A stretch of DNA of 64,000 nucleotides from Mesorhizobium sp. BR1-1-16 (GCF_020165495.1 NZ_JAIUIE010000015.1:18058-82057), one strand, 5' to 3'; positions 52,209-61,278 are shown, numbered from the stretch's first letter. Numbers and translations are program-made. The notes: a model not told the origin generated them from the sequence alone.

Positions 52209-53381
52209 CTAGCCCGCGACCACCTTGCCATGCTTCAGCACCGTTCGGCCGCCGGGGACACCCGCCACCGCCTCGGGCACCGAGCCTGCGGGAATCAGCA
52301 CGAGATCGGCGCGGCAGCCCGGAGCGAGGCCATAGCCTGACAGGCCGAGCACCGTTGCCGGGATCGTCGTCACCATGGCGAAGGCGTGGGCGACGTCCTC
52401 GTCGGCATTGAAGTCCTGGCGATAGCCGATGATCATGGCGCGTTGCAGCAGGTCGCCATTGCCATAGGGTGACCAGGCATCGCGGATGTTATCCGAACCG
52501 GCAAAGACCGTGACGCCCGCCGCCTTGAGCCGCTTCACCGGCGGCATCGAAACCGGGCCCGGGCCATTGGTCATGATCGCGACGCCGGCCGACGCCAGCG
52601 CTTCGGCCGTGCGCCCGAATTCCGCATCGTCGATGGCGCCGAGCGCGAAGGCGTGGCTGACAGCGACCTTGCCGTTGAGCCCCGCAGCCTTGGTGCGGCC
52701 GGCGATCTGGCGCAGTTCGAAGGCGCCGAGCGGGCCGGGATCGTGCAGGTGGATATCGAGACCGACGCCGTATTTCTCGGCGATGGAGAAGATCGCATCG
52801 AGATGGCCGGTGACGTCATTGTCGATGCCAGCTGGATCGAGCCCGCCGACGAGGTCCGCCCCTTCCTCGAGCGCAGCGTCGAGCAGCGCCGCCGTGCCCG
52901 GATCGGTGATGACGCCGCTTTGCGGGAACGCGACGATCTGGATATCGACGAGATGGGCGTAGCGCTCCTTCAGCGTCAGCACCGCATGCAAGCCCTTGAG
53001 GCCGATCTCGGTGTCGATGTCGACATGGCTGCGGACGGAGCCCGTGCCGAATGCGGCGATCTGCTCGATCAGCCGCCCGCCGCGCTCCTCGACCGGCAGC
53101 GAGACCGTGCGGCGCAATTCCTTCTCGGCCGCAATGCGCAGCGCGACGGTGTTGCCCGGAATATGCGGAATGAAGGGCAGGCCGAGCAGCGTCTTGTCGA
53201 GATGGATATGGCCCTCGACGAAGGAGGGCGAGACGAGCTTGCCCGCGGCGTCGATCCGGCGCGCGGCGAGCGGCCCTTGCCCGGCCGGCGACACGGCGGC
53301 GATGGCCGCGCCGTTGATCGCGACGTCGACAAGGCTTCCATCCGGCGCTGTCGCTCCGGCGATGACGAGATCGGCTTGCAT
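52209..53381 (-). CDS. Cytosine-deaminase/AtzC-like amidohydrolase
   Basis: 390 residues from the ATG at 53381; the frame continues upstream inside the neighbour gene. Amidohydrolase superfamily: composite N-terminal strand (ADLVIAGATAPDG), metal His pair in VEGHIHLDKTLLG (HxHxDK), VRSHVDIDTEIG, DIHLHDPGP, VSHAFALG, and FAGSDNIRDAWSPYGNGDLL, the D-containing signature of the CodA group. The CodA group includes cytosine deaminase and the triazine enzyme AtzC. Hydrolytic removal of an amine from a nitrogen heterocycle is likely. Ten bases after the questin-oxidase-like gene, so same operon. Confidence 0.87.
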   Translation of the reverse strand: MQADLVIAGATAPDGSLVDVAINGAAIAAVSPAGQGPLAARRIDAAGKLVSPSFVEGHIHLDKTLLGLPFIPHIPGNTVALRIAAEKELRRTVSLPVEERGGRLIEQIAAFGTGSVRSHVDIDTEIGLKGLHAVLTLKERYAHLVDIQIVAFPQSGVITDPGTAALLDAALEEGADLVGGLDPAGIDNDVTGHLDAIFSIAEKYGVGLDIHLHDPGPLGAFELRQIAGRTKAAGLNGKVAVSHAFALGAIDDAEFGRTAEALASAGVAIMTNGPGPVSMPPVKRLKAAGVTVFAGSDNIRDAWSPYGNGDLLQRAMIIGYRQDFNADEDVAHAFAMVTTIPATVLGLSGYGLAPGCRADLVLIPAGSVPEAVAGVPGGRTVLKHGKVVAG

Positions 53382-53391
53382 GGTGCTTCCG

Positions 53392-54435
53392 TCAGGCGAT
53401 GAGGTTGACGCGGCGCGCGGCGACGACGCGATAGAGCGGATCACCGTAGACCTTCTCCTCCTCGCGGGCGGAAAAGACGAGGCTGATGTCATGCTCGTCG
53501 TCGGAAGCGATGGCCGCTGCGGCGATCTCGTCCCAGGACGGTGCCGGCAGCCTCCGCCACGCCTCGACCTCTTCGGCCGAAGGCAGCGACGGGAAGCCGA
53601 TCTTCGGGACCAGCGAGGCAATGATCTGCCAGAAATAGCGCATGATGCGCGGCCGGTCGGCGGCAGCAAGATGTGATGAGACCAGGCGCACCCAATGCGT
53701 TCCTGTCACCGCATGCAGCGCCGAGAAGTCCATCGTCGCCGCGAAGAGCGCGAGCGAAGTCGACGCCAGGCGGGCAAGACAGTCGGAGCGGATCTCCAGC
53801 AGGTCGACCACCGGCGCGAAGCCCGGCGCCTCGCCGGCAGCGCGGATCGAGTGCCAGAGCAGGTCGGTCTCGGGCTTGAGCGCATGCATGTCGGGGATCG
53901 CTGATGACGCCGCGAGAACCGCGCCGGGATCATCGGTGCTCGGGGACGCGCCGGTCGCCTCGGGCATCTTCAGATAGGTCGCGCACCAATAGCCGATCGC
54001 CGTACCGACTTCGGCCGGGTCCATGCGAAGCACGCCATAGGCAAGCCGCATCAGGCAATGCAGGGCGCTGGCCCCGATGCCGGGAATGAGCGTCGGCACA
54101 TAAGTCTGGATCGCGTCATCAATGCCGAGACGGCGGACTTCGGCGATCATCAGATCGCGATAATCGGCCTCGCGGCTGCGGTCGCCGAGATGGACGAGCC
54201 AATCCTCGCGCGCAATCGGCGCGACGCGTGGCGGCATCGGCACGAGGCCTTTGACGCGGCGATACATCGCGAGCCATTCGGCAAGGCGCGCGTCGTCCGA
54301 GCCGAGCCGGTTCATCGCGACCAGGATCATCGGCACATGATTGGCGAGCAGATAGGGGAATTCGACGCTGTCAGCCCGGGCATCAGCGAGGAGATCGTCG
54401 AGCCGGTCATGCGGCAGGGCAGAAGCGAGGGTCAT
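53392..54435 (-). CDS. Questin-oxidase-like protein (DUF4243)
   Basis: 347 residues from the ATG at 54435 (GGAGAG upstream). The pattern EFPYLLANHVPMILVAMNRLGSDDARLAEWLAMY, then HCLMRLAYGV and LHAVTGTHWVRLV, fits the questin oxidase family, whose fungal members (for example AflY and GedK) take part in Baeyer-Villiger-like ring opening of polycyclic aromatics. Repeated His residues in all-helical context could bind substrate or cofactor. Bacterial members are uncharacterised. Ten bases downstream of the FAD monooxygenase gene, suggesting a joint oxidative step. Confidence 0.75.
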   Translation of the reverse strand: MTLASALPHDRLDDLLADARADSVEFPYLLANHVPMILVAMNRLGSDDARLAEWLAMYRRVKGLVPMPPRVAPIAREDWLVHLGDRSREADYRDLMIAEVRRLGIDDAIQTYVPTLIPGIGASALHCLMRLAYGVLRMDPAEVGTAIGYWCATYLKMPEATGASPSTDDPGAVLAASSAIPDMHALKPETDLLWHSIRAAGEAPGFAPVVDLLEIRSDCLARLASTSLALFAATMDFSALHAVTGTHWVRLVSSHLAAADRPRIMRYFWQIIASLVPKIGFPSLPSAEEVEAWRRLPAPSWDEIAAAAIASDDEHDISLVFSAREEEKVYGDPLYRVVAARRVNLIA

Positions 54436-54445
54436 GATATCTCTC

Positions 54446-55885
54446 CTAACCTTGGACAGGGGCAGCGCGGCCGGTGTCGTCGGCGCGGAAATGCTCTTCG
54501 TCATAAGCCATCAGGTCGGCATAATGCGTATCGGCATCGGCGAGGAACAGGCCCCGCGTCAGCGCCGCCACCATGCGCGGCACGCCATATTTCAGCCCGG
54601 TAATCCCGTTGCAGATCGGGCCGAGGCTCGGCACCGCGCCATTGTTGAAGACATGGATATGCGCGAGCCACGGCGCCATGCCGGCTTCCTTCTCGGTGAA
54701 CTCGAAATCACGTCCGAGATAGGGATAGCGCGCGAGGGCGGCGTCTTCCTCTTCGGCCGGTGGGGTGAAACGGTCCGACCAGAGCGCGATCGCATCGCCG
54801 AAGGGCGCGAGTTCGGGCCGGAGCGACAGGTCGATATCATATCCCGTACCGAGCAGCAGGTGATCGAATTCGAACGTGCCGCGCGGCGTATCCAGCTGGA
54901 CGCGGCCGCTCTCCATGCGTGCGGCCAGCGGCGGGCAGCCAAGCTCGGTGCGGAAGTTCGGGAAGGCGTGTGCGGAGCGGTACATCTCCTGCGTAGGCGG
55001 CACTTTCAGCTCGAAGAAGCGCCGCATGAAGCGCCAGCGCCGCCCCGCGTCGAGATCGGCGAAATGGCCGAGGAAGCCGGGGAAATTGCTCCAGGCGAGC
55101 ACTTCCGTTTTCGGCAGCTCGCTGGCCCTCGCGAACAGCGCCACTGAACGGGCGCCGTTGCGCAGCGCCGCGACCGACCAGTCGAAGGCCGAGGATGCCG
55201 CGCCGATCACCCCGATATCGAGGCCGCCGAGGCCGGACGTATCGACGGTTTCGCCGCTATGGGTCCATCGTTCGCGCGGCAGAGCCTTCACGAAATCCGG
55301 CACCGCAAGGCCGCCCGCGCCCTCGATGCCGGTCGCCAGAACCAGCTTGCGGGCATAGAGGCGGCCGGCGCCGGCGGCGGTCTCGATATCGAGCGCGAGA
55401 TAATCCTCGATCGGATGGATCGCCTTCAACACCGTGCCATTGCGCACATCGAGGGCCGCCATACGTCGATACCAGGTGAGATAGGCCATCCAGTCTGCGC
55501 GATCGATCTTGCCGACCGCCTGCCAGGCATCCTCGCCATGGAGCGCCTCGTGCCAGGCGCGATAGGTAAGGCTCGGCACGCCAAGATCGGGGCCGGAAAG
55601 ATGCTTCGGCGAGCGCAGCGTGTCCATGCGAGCGCAGGAGAGCCATGGACCCTCGCGCCCCTCGGCGCTGCGGTCGATCAGCACGACGTCGCCGACGCCC
55701 TGCCGCTTCAATCCGAAGCCGATCGAAAGCCCGGAGAGTCCGGCGCCGACAATGACGACATTATGCAGCGGCGCGCCGTCCGGTCCGCTCCGCCGTGGCA
55801 ACCAGGGGCGCGGCGCAGCCTCGATCCGCTCAAGGTCGCGTGCGATCAGCCGTTCGAGTTCGTCCAGACGTGAAGAAGCGCTCAT
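54446..55885 (-). CDS. FAD-dependent monooxygenase, flavin-containing/BVMO-like
   Basis: 479 residues from the ATG at 55885, chosen as the start nearest to the first Rossmann motif; upstream codons to 56008 are non-conserved. VVIVGAGLSGLSIGFGLKRQG is the FAD dinucleotide loop (GxGxxG, about 48-53) and DIGVIGAASSAFDWSVAALRNGARSVALFAR the NADPH loop. Between them KLVLATGIEGAG is the ATG motif; the usual BVMO fingerprint FxGxxxHxxxW is not clear. Hydroxylates a ring or inserts oxygen. Heads the minus-strand operon with questin-oxidase-like and amidohydrolase genes. Confidence 0.82.
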   Translation of the reverse strand: MSASSRLDELERLIARDLERIEAAPRPWLPRRSGPDGAPLHNVVIVGAGLSGLSIGFGLKRQGVGDVVLIDRSAEGREGPWLSCARMDTLRSPKHLSGPDLGVPSLTYRAWHEALHGEDAWQAVGKIDRADWMAYLTWYRRMAALDVRNGTVLKAIHPIEDYLALDIETAAGAGRLYARKLVLATGIEGAGGLAVPDFVKALPRERWTHSGETVDTSGLGGLDIGVIGAASSAFDWSVAALRNGARSVALFARASELPKTEVLAWSNFPGFLGHFADLDAGRRWRFMRRFFELKVPPTQEMYRSAHAFPNFRTELGCPPLAARMESGRVQLDTPRGTFEFDHLLLGTGYDIDLSLRPELAPFGDAIALWSDRFTPPAEEEDAALARYPYLGRDFEFTEKEAGMAPWLAHIHVFNNGAVPSLGPICNGITGLKYGVPRMVAALTRGLFLADADTHYADLMAYDEEHFRADDTGRAAPVQG

Positions 55886-56245
55886 GCGTCGATCCGCGCG
55901 TGGCGGCTCCGGAAGGAGAGGGCAACGGAAGAATGGTTGCCGATCTCGCGGCCGGCGTAAAGGCGGTTGATGCCTGCCGATTGATCGACATGCGGCCTTG
56001 ATGCCCAATTAGGCAGGAGCCACAATGGCAGCAACGCCTCAAGGGGCCCTCCGAAGGAAAATGCACCGCGCCAGACAGCGCCGCACGATCCCGCTGCCAC
56101 CGGAAGGCGAAGATTCGAACAATGTCTATAAATCTGAGTGAACATGGATAGGGCAGGCGCCGCGTTAGTGTTCGGAGTGGCGTTATTCAGGACTTGTTCG
56201 TGACTCGTGTGCATTTCTGTGAGATTCGGAAATAAATGACGTTTC

Positions 56246-56273
56246 TTGAGCGCGATTTTGTTTGATGTATACT
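56246..56273 (+). promoter_or_regulatory. Sigma-70-like promoter for the SBP gene
   Basis: TTGAGC (56246-56251), 16-base spacer, TATACT (56268-56273), 41 bases before the ATG at 56315. The whole gap 55886-56314 (429 bases) is AT-richer than the genes around it and holds no supportable gene; it must also carry the divergent FMO promoter. Confidence 0.65.
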
Positions 56274-56314
56274 CCGTTTCCGCTCCCTTGTCACAACGGA
56301 AGAGAGTCAAGACA

Positions 56315-57595
56315 ATGATCAAGACATCTGCATTCAAGCTCGGTGTTGCCGCGCTCGCGCTGGCTTCAGCCGTGGCGACGGCGGGGGCGGCGGACAAGCC
56401 GCTGGCCGGGACAACCCTGACCATCGCGTCCCAGAACGACCAGTTCGCTTCGGTCATCGCCAAGCTGGCGCCGGAGTTCGAGGAAAAGACCGGGGCCACG
56501 GTCAAGGTCGACATCCTCGACTATGGCTCGCTGCTGACCAAGACGCAGGCGGATTTCGTCGGTCATACCAAGTCGTATGACCTGATCACGATGGATATCG
56601 TCTGGGCCGGACAGTATGCCGAGAACGGCTACACGGTCGACCTCAATGATCTGATGAAGCGCGACGCCGCAGAGCTTCAGCTCGACGATATTTATCCCGC
56701 GACGCTCAAATATATCGGCCAGTACGATGGCAAGCAGGTCGCGTTCCCCTTCGCGGGCTATGCAGCGGTGCTCGCCTATCGCAAGGATCTGCTCGACGCC
56801 GCCGGCCTCAAGGTGCCGGAAACGACCGAGGACTTCGTCGCCGCGGCGCTGAAGCTGACCGACCCCTCGAAGAAGATCTATGGCTTCGTCGCCAACGGCC
56901 AGAAGGGCCCGGCCGTGGCCCAGGATTGGCTGCAGTACAACGCCCAGCTCGGCGGCTCGGTGCTCGATGCCGACGGCAAGCCGGCGCTCAACTCGGATGC
57001 CAATGTCGCGAGCCTCAAGGTCTACAAGGAGCTGTTCGACAAGGCAGCTCCTCCCGGCGCAGTCGATTATGATTGGGGTGGCCGTGAGGAGAGTTTCCGC
57101 CAGGGTCTCGTCGCCATGATGGAGACCTGGTCGGTCGGCGCGCCCGGCTATTACGATCCGACGATGTCCAAGGTCGTTGATACGGTCGGCATCAGCTACA
57201 CGCCGGTCGCCAAGGGAATGCCGGTCAAATACGGCCTCGGCGGCTGGGGCATGGCGATCAATGCCGATATCGACAAGCAGAAGCAGGAAGCCGCCTGGAC
57301 CTTCATCAAGTGGCTGACCAGCCCTGAAGTCCATAAGGAAATGAACATGAACGGCGCCGGCAGCTATATCCGCAAGTCGACGCTGTCCGATCCGGATCTC
57401 AACAAGAAGTATCCGTTCCTGCCGATCATCGCCAAGTCGTTCGACAATGCCGATGGCGACTATCGTCCGCGGATTGCGCAGTATCCCGAGATCCAGGATC
57501 TGCTCGGAACGGCTGTCAATTCGGTTCTGGTCGGCGGCGCTGATCCGAAGGCCGCGCTCGACGAGGCGCAGGCCCAGGCCGCGAAGCTGTTCTGA
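56315..57595 (+). CDS. ABC transporter substrate-binding protein, CUT1 type
   Basis: 426 residues from the ATG at 56315 (AGAGAG upstream). Signal peptide KLGVAALALASAVATAGAAD. Extracellular solute-binding family 1: TLTIASQNDQFASVIAKLAPEFEEKTGATVKVDILDYGSLLTK, DLITMDIVWAGQYAENGY, and AWTFIKWLTSPEV. Ligand region is poor in Trp compared with typical maltose-type SBPs, so the solute need not be a sugar. Followed by hairpins (57618-57663) that may hold permease expression below SBP level. Shares its intergenic region with the divergent FMO operon. Confidence 0.87.
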   Translation: MIKTSAFKLGVAALALASAVATAGAADKPLAGTTLTIASQNDQFASVIAKLAPEFEEKTGATVKVDILDYGSLLTKTQADFVGHTKSYDLITMDIVWAGQYAENGYTVDLNDLMKRDAAELQLDDIYPATLKYIGQYDGKQVAFPFAGYAAVLAYRKDLLDAAGLKVPETTEDFVAAALKLTDPSKKIYGFVANGQKGPAVAQDWLQYNAQLGGSVLDADGKPALNSDANVASLKVYKELFDKAAPPGAVDYDWGGREESFRQGLVAMMETWSVGAPGYYDPTMSKVVDTVGISYTPVAKGMPVKYGLGGWGMAINADIDKQKQEAAWTFIKWLTSPEVHKEMNMNGAGSYIRKSTLSDPDLNKKYPFLPIIAKSFDNADGDYRPRIAQYPEIQDLLGTAVNSVLVGGADPKAALDEAQAQAAKLF

Positions 57596-57617
57596 TCATC
57601 GAGCAGTGCTGATCGTT

Positions 57618-57663
57618 CCGCCCTGCGGGGCGGGACCCCGGCTGCGGCCCACAAGGCCGCAGC
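57618..57663 (+). terminator. Two hairpins between SBP and permease genes
   Basis: CCGCCC/GGGCGG (57618-57633) and the stronger GCTGCGGCC, CACAA loop, GGCCGCAGC (57641-57663), the latter followed by TCCTTTTCC. Probably a partial terminator or mRNA-protecting structure that favours the SBP transcript. Confidence 0.6.
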
Positions 57664-57693
57664 TCCTTTTCCAGACCTTCGAGGAACCGCTCC

Positions 57694-58647
57694 GTGTCGA
57701 TCGCAACGACCGCCATCCCTTCACAGAGACTGCCAACGCGCAAGAAGTCGATGCGTTTCGACGACCGCCGCCAACTGTTCCTGCTCGCGCTCGCTCTGCC
57801 CGCGGTCGTCTATATCGCCGCGGTTGCGATCTGGCCGCTGGTCCAAGGCATCGGCTACTCGTTCTTCGATTACAATCTTCTGCGTCGTGGCGGCGCCAAG
57901 ACCTTTGTCGGGCTCGATAACTATGTTCAGGTCCTGACGGACAAGACCGGCCAGCGCGCGCTGATCAACACTTTCGTCTTCACCATCGGCGCGGTGTTCT
58001 TCGAATTCATCCTCGGGCTCGGCCTTGCGATGCTGCTGTGGCGCGATGGCCGTTTCAATCGCATCTGCCTCGCCTTCCTGCTGATCCCCGTCACGATTAC
58101 GCCGCTCGTTGTCGGCCTCATCTTCCGGGCGCTGCTCGCGGTCGACTACGGCTATATCGGCTATTATCTCGCCGAGTGGGGCATCACGTCGCCGCGCGGT
58201 CTGCTCGCCGGAACGACCACCGCTCTGCCGACACTCATCTTCGTCGATATCTGGGAATGGACGCCGCTGGTGGCGCTGATCCTGCTGGCGGGCCTCAAAG
58301 CCCTGCCGGGCGATATTCTCGAAGCGGCGTTTGCCGACGGCGCGACCTCGTGGCAGCGCTTCCGTCTCGTCATCCTGCCGCTGTTGCTGCCGACCGTGTT
58401 TCTGGCGCTGGTGCTGCGGATGATGGACGCGTTCCGCGTCTTCGATTCGATCTTCGTCACCACCGGCGGCGGACCGGGCGATTCGACCACCTCGCTGATG
58501 GTCTATGGCGTCAAACAGGGCCTGCAATTCTTCAACATCGGCTATGCCGCCGCGATCGCCAACATCTCGATCCTGTGCATCGCGCTGATGGCGGCTGCCT
58601 TCACGCTGCTGATCCGCCGCGCCGATGTGAAGGCCAACGAGCAATGA
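57694..58647 (+). CDS. ABC transporter permease, CUT1 first subunit
   Basis: 317 residues, six predicted helices after a basic N-terminus. EAA loop EAAFADGATSWQRFRLVILP near 210-230, followed by SIFVTTGGGPGDSTTSLMVYGVKQGLQFFNIGYAAA, the usual MalF/UgpA-type end. Overlaps the second permease by 4 bases. No ATPase gene follows in this operon. Confidence 0.9.
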   Translation: MSIATTAIPSQRLPTRKKSMRFDDRRQLFLLALALPAVVYIAAVAIWPLVQGIGYSFFDYNLLRRGGAKTFVGLDNYVQVLTDKTGQRALINTFVFTIGAVFFEFILGLGLAMLLWRDGRFNRICLAFLLIPVTITPLVVGLIFRALLAVDYGYIGYYLAEWGITSPRGLLAGTTTALPTLIFVDIWEWTPLVALILLAGLKALPGDILEAAFADGATSWQRFRLVILPLLLPTVFLALVLRMMDAFRVFDSIFVTTGGGPGDSTTSLMVYGVKQGLQFFNIGYAAAIANISILCIALMAAAFTLLIRRADVKANEQ

Positions 58648-59519
58648 GCACGATGACCACCACCGCGACCCTGCCGCGCATCGCCGCGTCCGCCCGCCGC
58701 GTGACAGCTCTTCAGAAGCGAATCCGCATCGAGCGGACCGCACTCGTCCTGATCATCGCCGTCTATATGATTCCGGTGCTCTGGCTGGTCGCGACGGCCT
58801 ATAAGCCACCGAAGGACATGTTTTCCTCGCCGCCGAGCTTCCTGTTCGAGCCGACGCTGCACAATTTCCGCCGCGTGTTCGAGGTGTTCGACGTCTGGTC
58901 GCTGCTGCAGTCGAGCATCATCATCTCGCTCGGCTCAGCGGTCCTGTCGCTGCTGCTCGGCGTGCCGGCCGGCTATGCGCTCGCCCGTGCGCGCTCGCGC
59001 TATGCGATCTGGGTCGCGTATCTCTTCCTCGCCATCCGCACCGTACCAATCATCGCGACGTTGCTGCCGTTCTATCTGATGATGCGCGACATCGGGCTGC
59101 TCGGGACGTGGTGGGCGGTCATCCTCATCAACACGACGCTGAATTGCGCCTTCGTGACGTGGATGATGTTCTCCTATTTCCGCTCGCTGCCGCGCGACAT
59201 GGAAGAAGCAGCGCTCACCGATGGCTGCACATTGTTCGGCGCGTTCTACCGCGTCGCGCTGCCGACTGTGGTGCCGGGCATCATCGCCTCGGCGCTCTTT
59301 TGCGTCATGTTCTCGTGGAATGACTTCCTGGTCGCGATGTTCCTGACCAATTCGGACTCGAAGCCGCTCTCCGTTGCGCTTCTCGCCGCCTTTGGCACCA
59401 AGGACATCACCTGGGGCACGCTCGGCGCGCTCGCCCATTTCTCGACCGTGCCAATCATGCTGATGGCGCTGTTCCTCAACCGCTATTTCGTGCAGGGCCT
59501 GACCAAGGGGGTGCACTGA
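58644..59519 (+). CDS. ABC transporter permease, CUT1 second subunit
   Basis: 291 residues from the ATG at 58644 overlapping the previous stop (ATGA). Six predicted helices, EAA loop EAALTDGCTLFGAFYRVALPTV near 190-211, C-terminal RYFVQGLTKGVH typical for MalG-like subunits. Operon ends here with a short palindromic repeat; the matching ATPase is probably 62609-63778 on the other strand. Confidence 0.9.
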   Translation: MSTMTTTATLPRIAASARRVTALQKRIRIERTALVLIIAVYMIPVLWLVATAYKPPKDMFSSPPSFLFEPTLHNFRRVFEVFDVWSLLQSSIIISLGSAVLSLLLGVPAGYALARARSRYAIWVAYLFLAIRTVPIIATLLPFYLMMRDIGLLGTWWAVILINTTLNCAFVTWMMFSYFRSLPRDMEEAALTDGCTLFGAFYRVALPTVVPGIIASALFCVMFSWNDFLVAMFLTNSDSKPLSVALLAAFGTKDITWGTLGALAHFSTVPIMLMALFLNRYFVQGLTKGVH

Positions 59520-59565
59520 GGACGGATCGCCTTTCAGCGTTCCGTCGCCCCACCGTTCCATGCTC

Positions 59566-59595
59566 TGTCATTGCCGGATCAAGCTCGGCAATGAC
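59566..59595. repeat. Short form of the TGTCATTGCCGG palindrome
   Basis: TGTCATTGCCG (59566-59576) and CGGCAATGAC (59586-59595) pair around a 9-base loop, just after the permease stop and before the convergent small membrane protein gene. Could serve as a terminator for both. Confidence 0.6.
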
Positions 59596-59607
59596 GGAAG
59601 ACGAACT

Positions 59608-59778
59608 TCAGGCGGTCTCGACATTGCCGCGCGGTGCGGAGCGTGCGGCGCCGGCCTTGGCGGGCTGCATCTGCGGCCAGGTCGTGCCGGACTTCCGCGT
59701 AGCGAAGGCCAGCGTCAACATGAACGCGCCGAAGACGGCTACGATGGCGAGTGAAGCGATGATGTCGATGACGGGCAT
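59608..59778 (-). CDS. 56-residue single-pass membrane protein
   Basis: Start ATG 59778, with GGGGAGA upstream, stop TGA at 59608. The protein begins MPVIDIIASLAIVAVFGAFM, continues with one helix up to about residue 25 (LTLAFATRKSG), then a Pro/Ala/Arg-rich cytoplasmic-type tail ending in GNVETA. One transmembrane segment, positive charge after it. It is 67 bases downstream of the allophanate-hydrolase-like gene on the same strand. I know similar tiny alphaproteobacterial membrane proteins of unknown role, so this is likely a real gene; it might assist the neighbouring transporter. Confidence 0.65.
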   Translation of the reverse strand: MPVIDIIASLAIVAVFGAFMLTLAFATRKSGTTWPQMQPAKAGAARSAPRGNVETA

Positions 59779-59845
59779 GGTTCGGTCTCCCCGATTGTGA
59801 TGGGAAGACCCTCATGCAGCCTTGCAGGCGGCGCCTTGATGCGGA

Positions 59846-61261
59846 TCAAACCGGCTGAGGATTCCCCGTCGCGCCGAGCGTCAGGCCGGTCTCGCGGTGA
59901 TAGGCGGCGCCGAAGCTCGCGACCTTCGCGTCCTGCCAGGAGGGCGCGAGGAAGGTGATGCCCTGCGGCAGTCCGTCCGGGCGGAAGCCGTTCGGCACCG
60001 CCATGCCGCAGAGGCCCATCAGGTTGACGAAGTTCGTGTAGATGCCGAGCTGCGCATTGAGGCGGATCGGATCGGCGAGAATCTCCGCCTTGGTGTAGAT
60101 CGTCGGCGTTGTCGGCACGACGAGAACGTCGATATCGGCCCAGGCGGCGCGCGTATCGCGCTTCAGCGCCGCCACCTTGTGGATCGCCGCGAAGACATCC
60201 TTGGCGGTGTGATTGCTGCTGGTGTCGAGGATCGACAGCGTGACCGGGTGGATGTGGTCACGATATTTCGCGACGACATCGTCCATCGAGATGGCGCGCT
60301 CGGCAATGAAGGGGCCGCCATAGAGCAGCTTCTGCGTTTCCTCGAAGGGCGTGAAATCGACTTCGACCTTGGTGCCGCCCATCGCTTCCAGCCTTTCGAC
60401 GGCGGATGCGAACAGCTTGGCGGCTTCCTCATCGCCGAAGAAGCGCAAGGCCGCCCCTGCGGGAACGCCGAAGCGGAATTGCAGCGGGATCGGCCCGATC
60501 ACGAGATTGACGTCATCCGCTTCGGGCTTCGAGAACTCGTAGCTTGCGTCATAGCCGCCCATGCGGCGTCCGACGGCGACGGCATCCTCGGTGGTCAGCG
60601 CGAACACGGTCATCGTCTCGGCCGATTTGAGGCTGCCGCCGCCTGAGACGGAGGAATTTGAAATAAAGCCGGGCGTCGGCTTCAAACCGACAATGTTGTT
60701 GAAGGCGGCGGGAACGCGGCCTGAGCCGGCGGCGTCGTTGGCGACTGAGAAGGAGACGAGACCAGCCGCAACGGAAACGCCCGAGCCCGACGACGAGCCG
60801 CCCGAAATGTAGTCCTCGCCGAACACCGACGAGCAGGCGCCATAGGGCGTGCGCACGCCGACAAGGCCGACGCCGAACTGGTCCATGTTGACCTTGCCGA
60901 GGCAGAGCGCCCCGGATTCGATCAGCCGGTTGATTGCTTGTCCCGTTGTCTGCGGCACATAGGCCATCTCGGGCAGCGCATTGGTTGTCGGCATGCCCGG
61001 GACGTCGTTGCAGTCCTTCACCGAATAAGGGATGCCCCAGAGCGGGTCGTCTGTCGGGCCGGCGGATTCGAGCGCGGCGGCATGCTGCAGCAACGCGTCG
61101 CGCGGAGCGAGATGGATCCAGACATGGTCATCGCCACGTGCCGCGATCCGGTCATAGATGGCGTCGATGACGTCGGTCGGCTTCAATGCGCCGCTGCGGT
61201 AGAGGCGGCCGAGCGTCGTGATGTCCAGCGAGCCCGTGGCGGGCGACCAGTCGGCGGTCAT
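59846..61261 (-). CDS. atzF: Allophanate-hydrolase-like amidase (AtzF type, amidase domain only)
   Basis: 471 residues from the ATG at 61261; upstream codons overlap the neighbour. Amidase-signature enzyme: catalytic Lys in GIPYSVKDCNDVPG, cis-Ser and nucleophilic Ser in DYISGGSSSGSGVSVAAGLVSFS. The stretch AGSGRVPAAFNNIVGLKPTPG, followed by TVFALTTEDAVAVGRRMGGYDASY, is the AtzF/allophanate hydrolase pattern rather than that of GatA. Family reaction: allophanate to carbamate/CO2 and ammonia. Known AtzF has a further C-terminal domain (about 600 residues in total), absent here. Operon with a biuret-hydrolase-like gene supports the assignment; other ureido-amides are possible. Confidence 0.8.
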   Translation of the reverse strand: MTADWSPATGSLDITTLGRLYRSGALKPTDVIDAIYDRIAARGDDHVWIHLAPRDALLQHAAALESAGPTDDPLWGIPYSVKDCNDVPGMPTTNALPEMAYVPQTTGQAINRLIESGALCLGKVNMDQFGVGLVGVRTPYGACSSVFGEDYISGGSSSGSGVSVAAGLVSFSVANDAAGSGRVPAAFNNIVGLKPTPGFISNSSVSGGGSLKSAETMTVFALTTEDAVAVGRRMGGYDASYEFSKPEADDVNLVIGPIPLQFRFGVPAGAALRFFGDEEAAKLFASAVERLEAMGGTKVEVDFTPFEETQKLLYGGPFIAERAISMDDVVAKYRDHIHPVTLSILDTSSNHTAKDVFAAIHKVAALKRDTRAAWADIDVLVVPTTPTIYTKAEILADPIRLNAQLGIYTNFVNLMGLCGMAVPNGFRPDGLPQGITFLAPSWQDAKVASFGAAYHRETGLTLGATGNPQPV

Positions 61262-61278
61262 TGGCAATCCAGTCCGGG

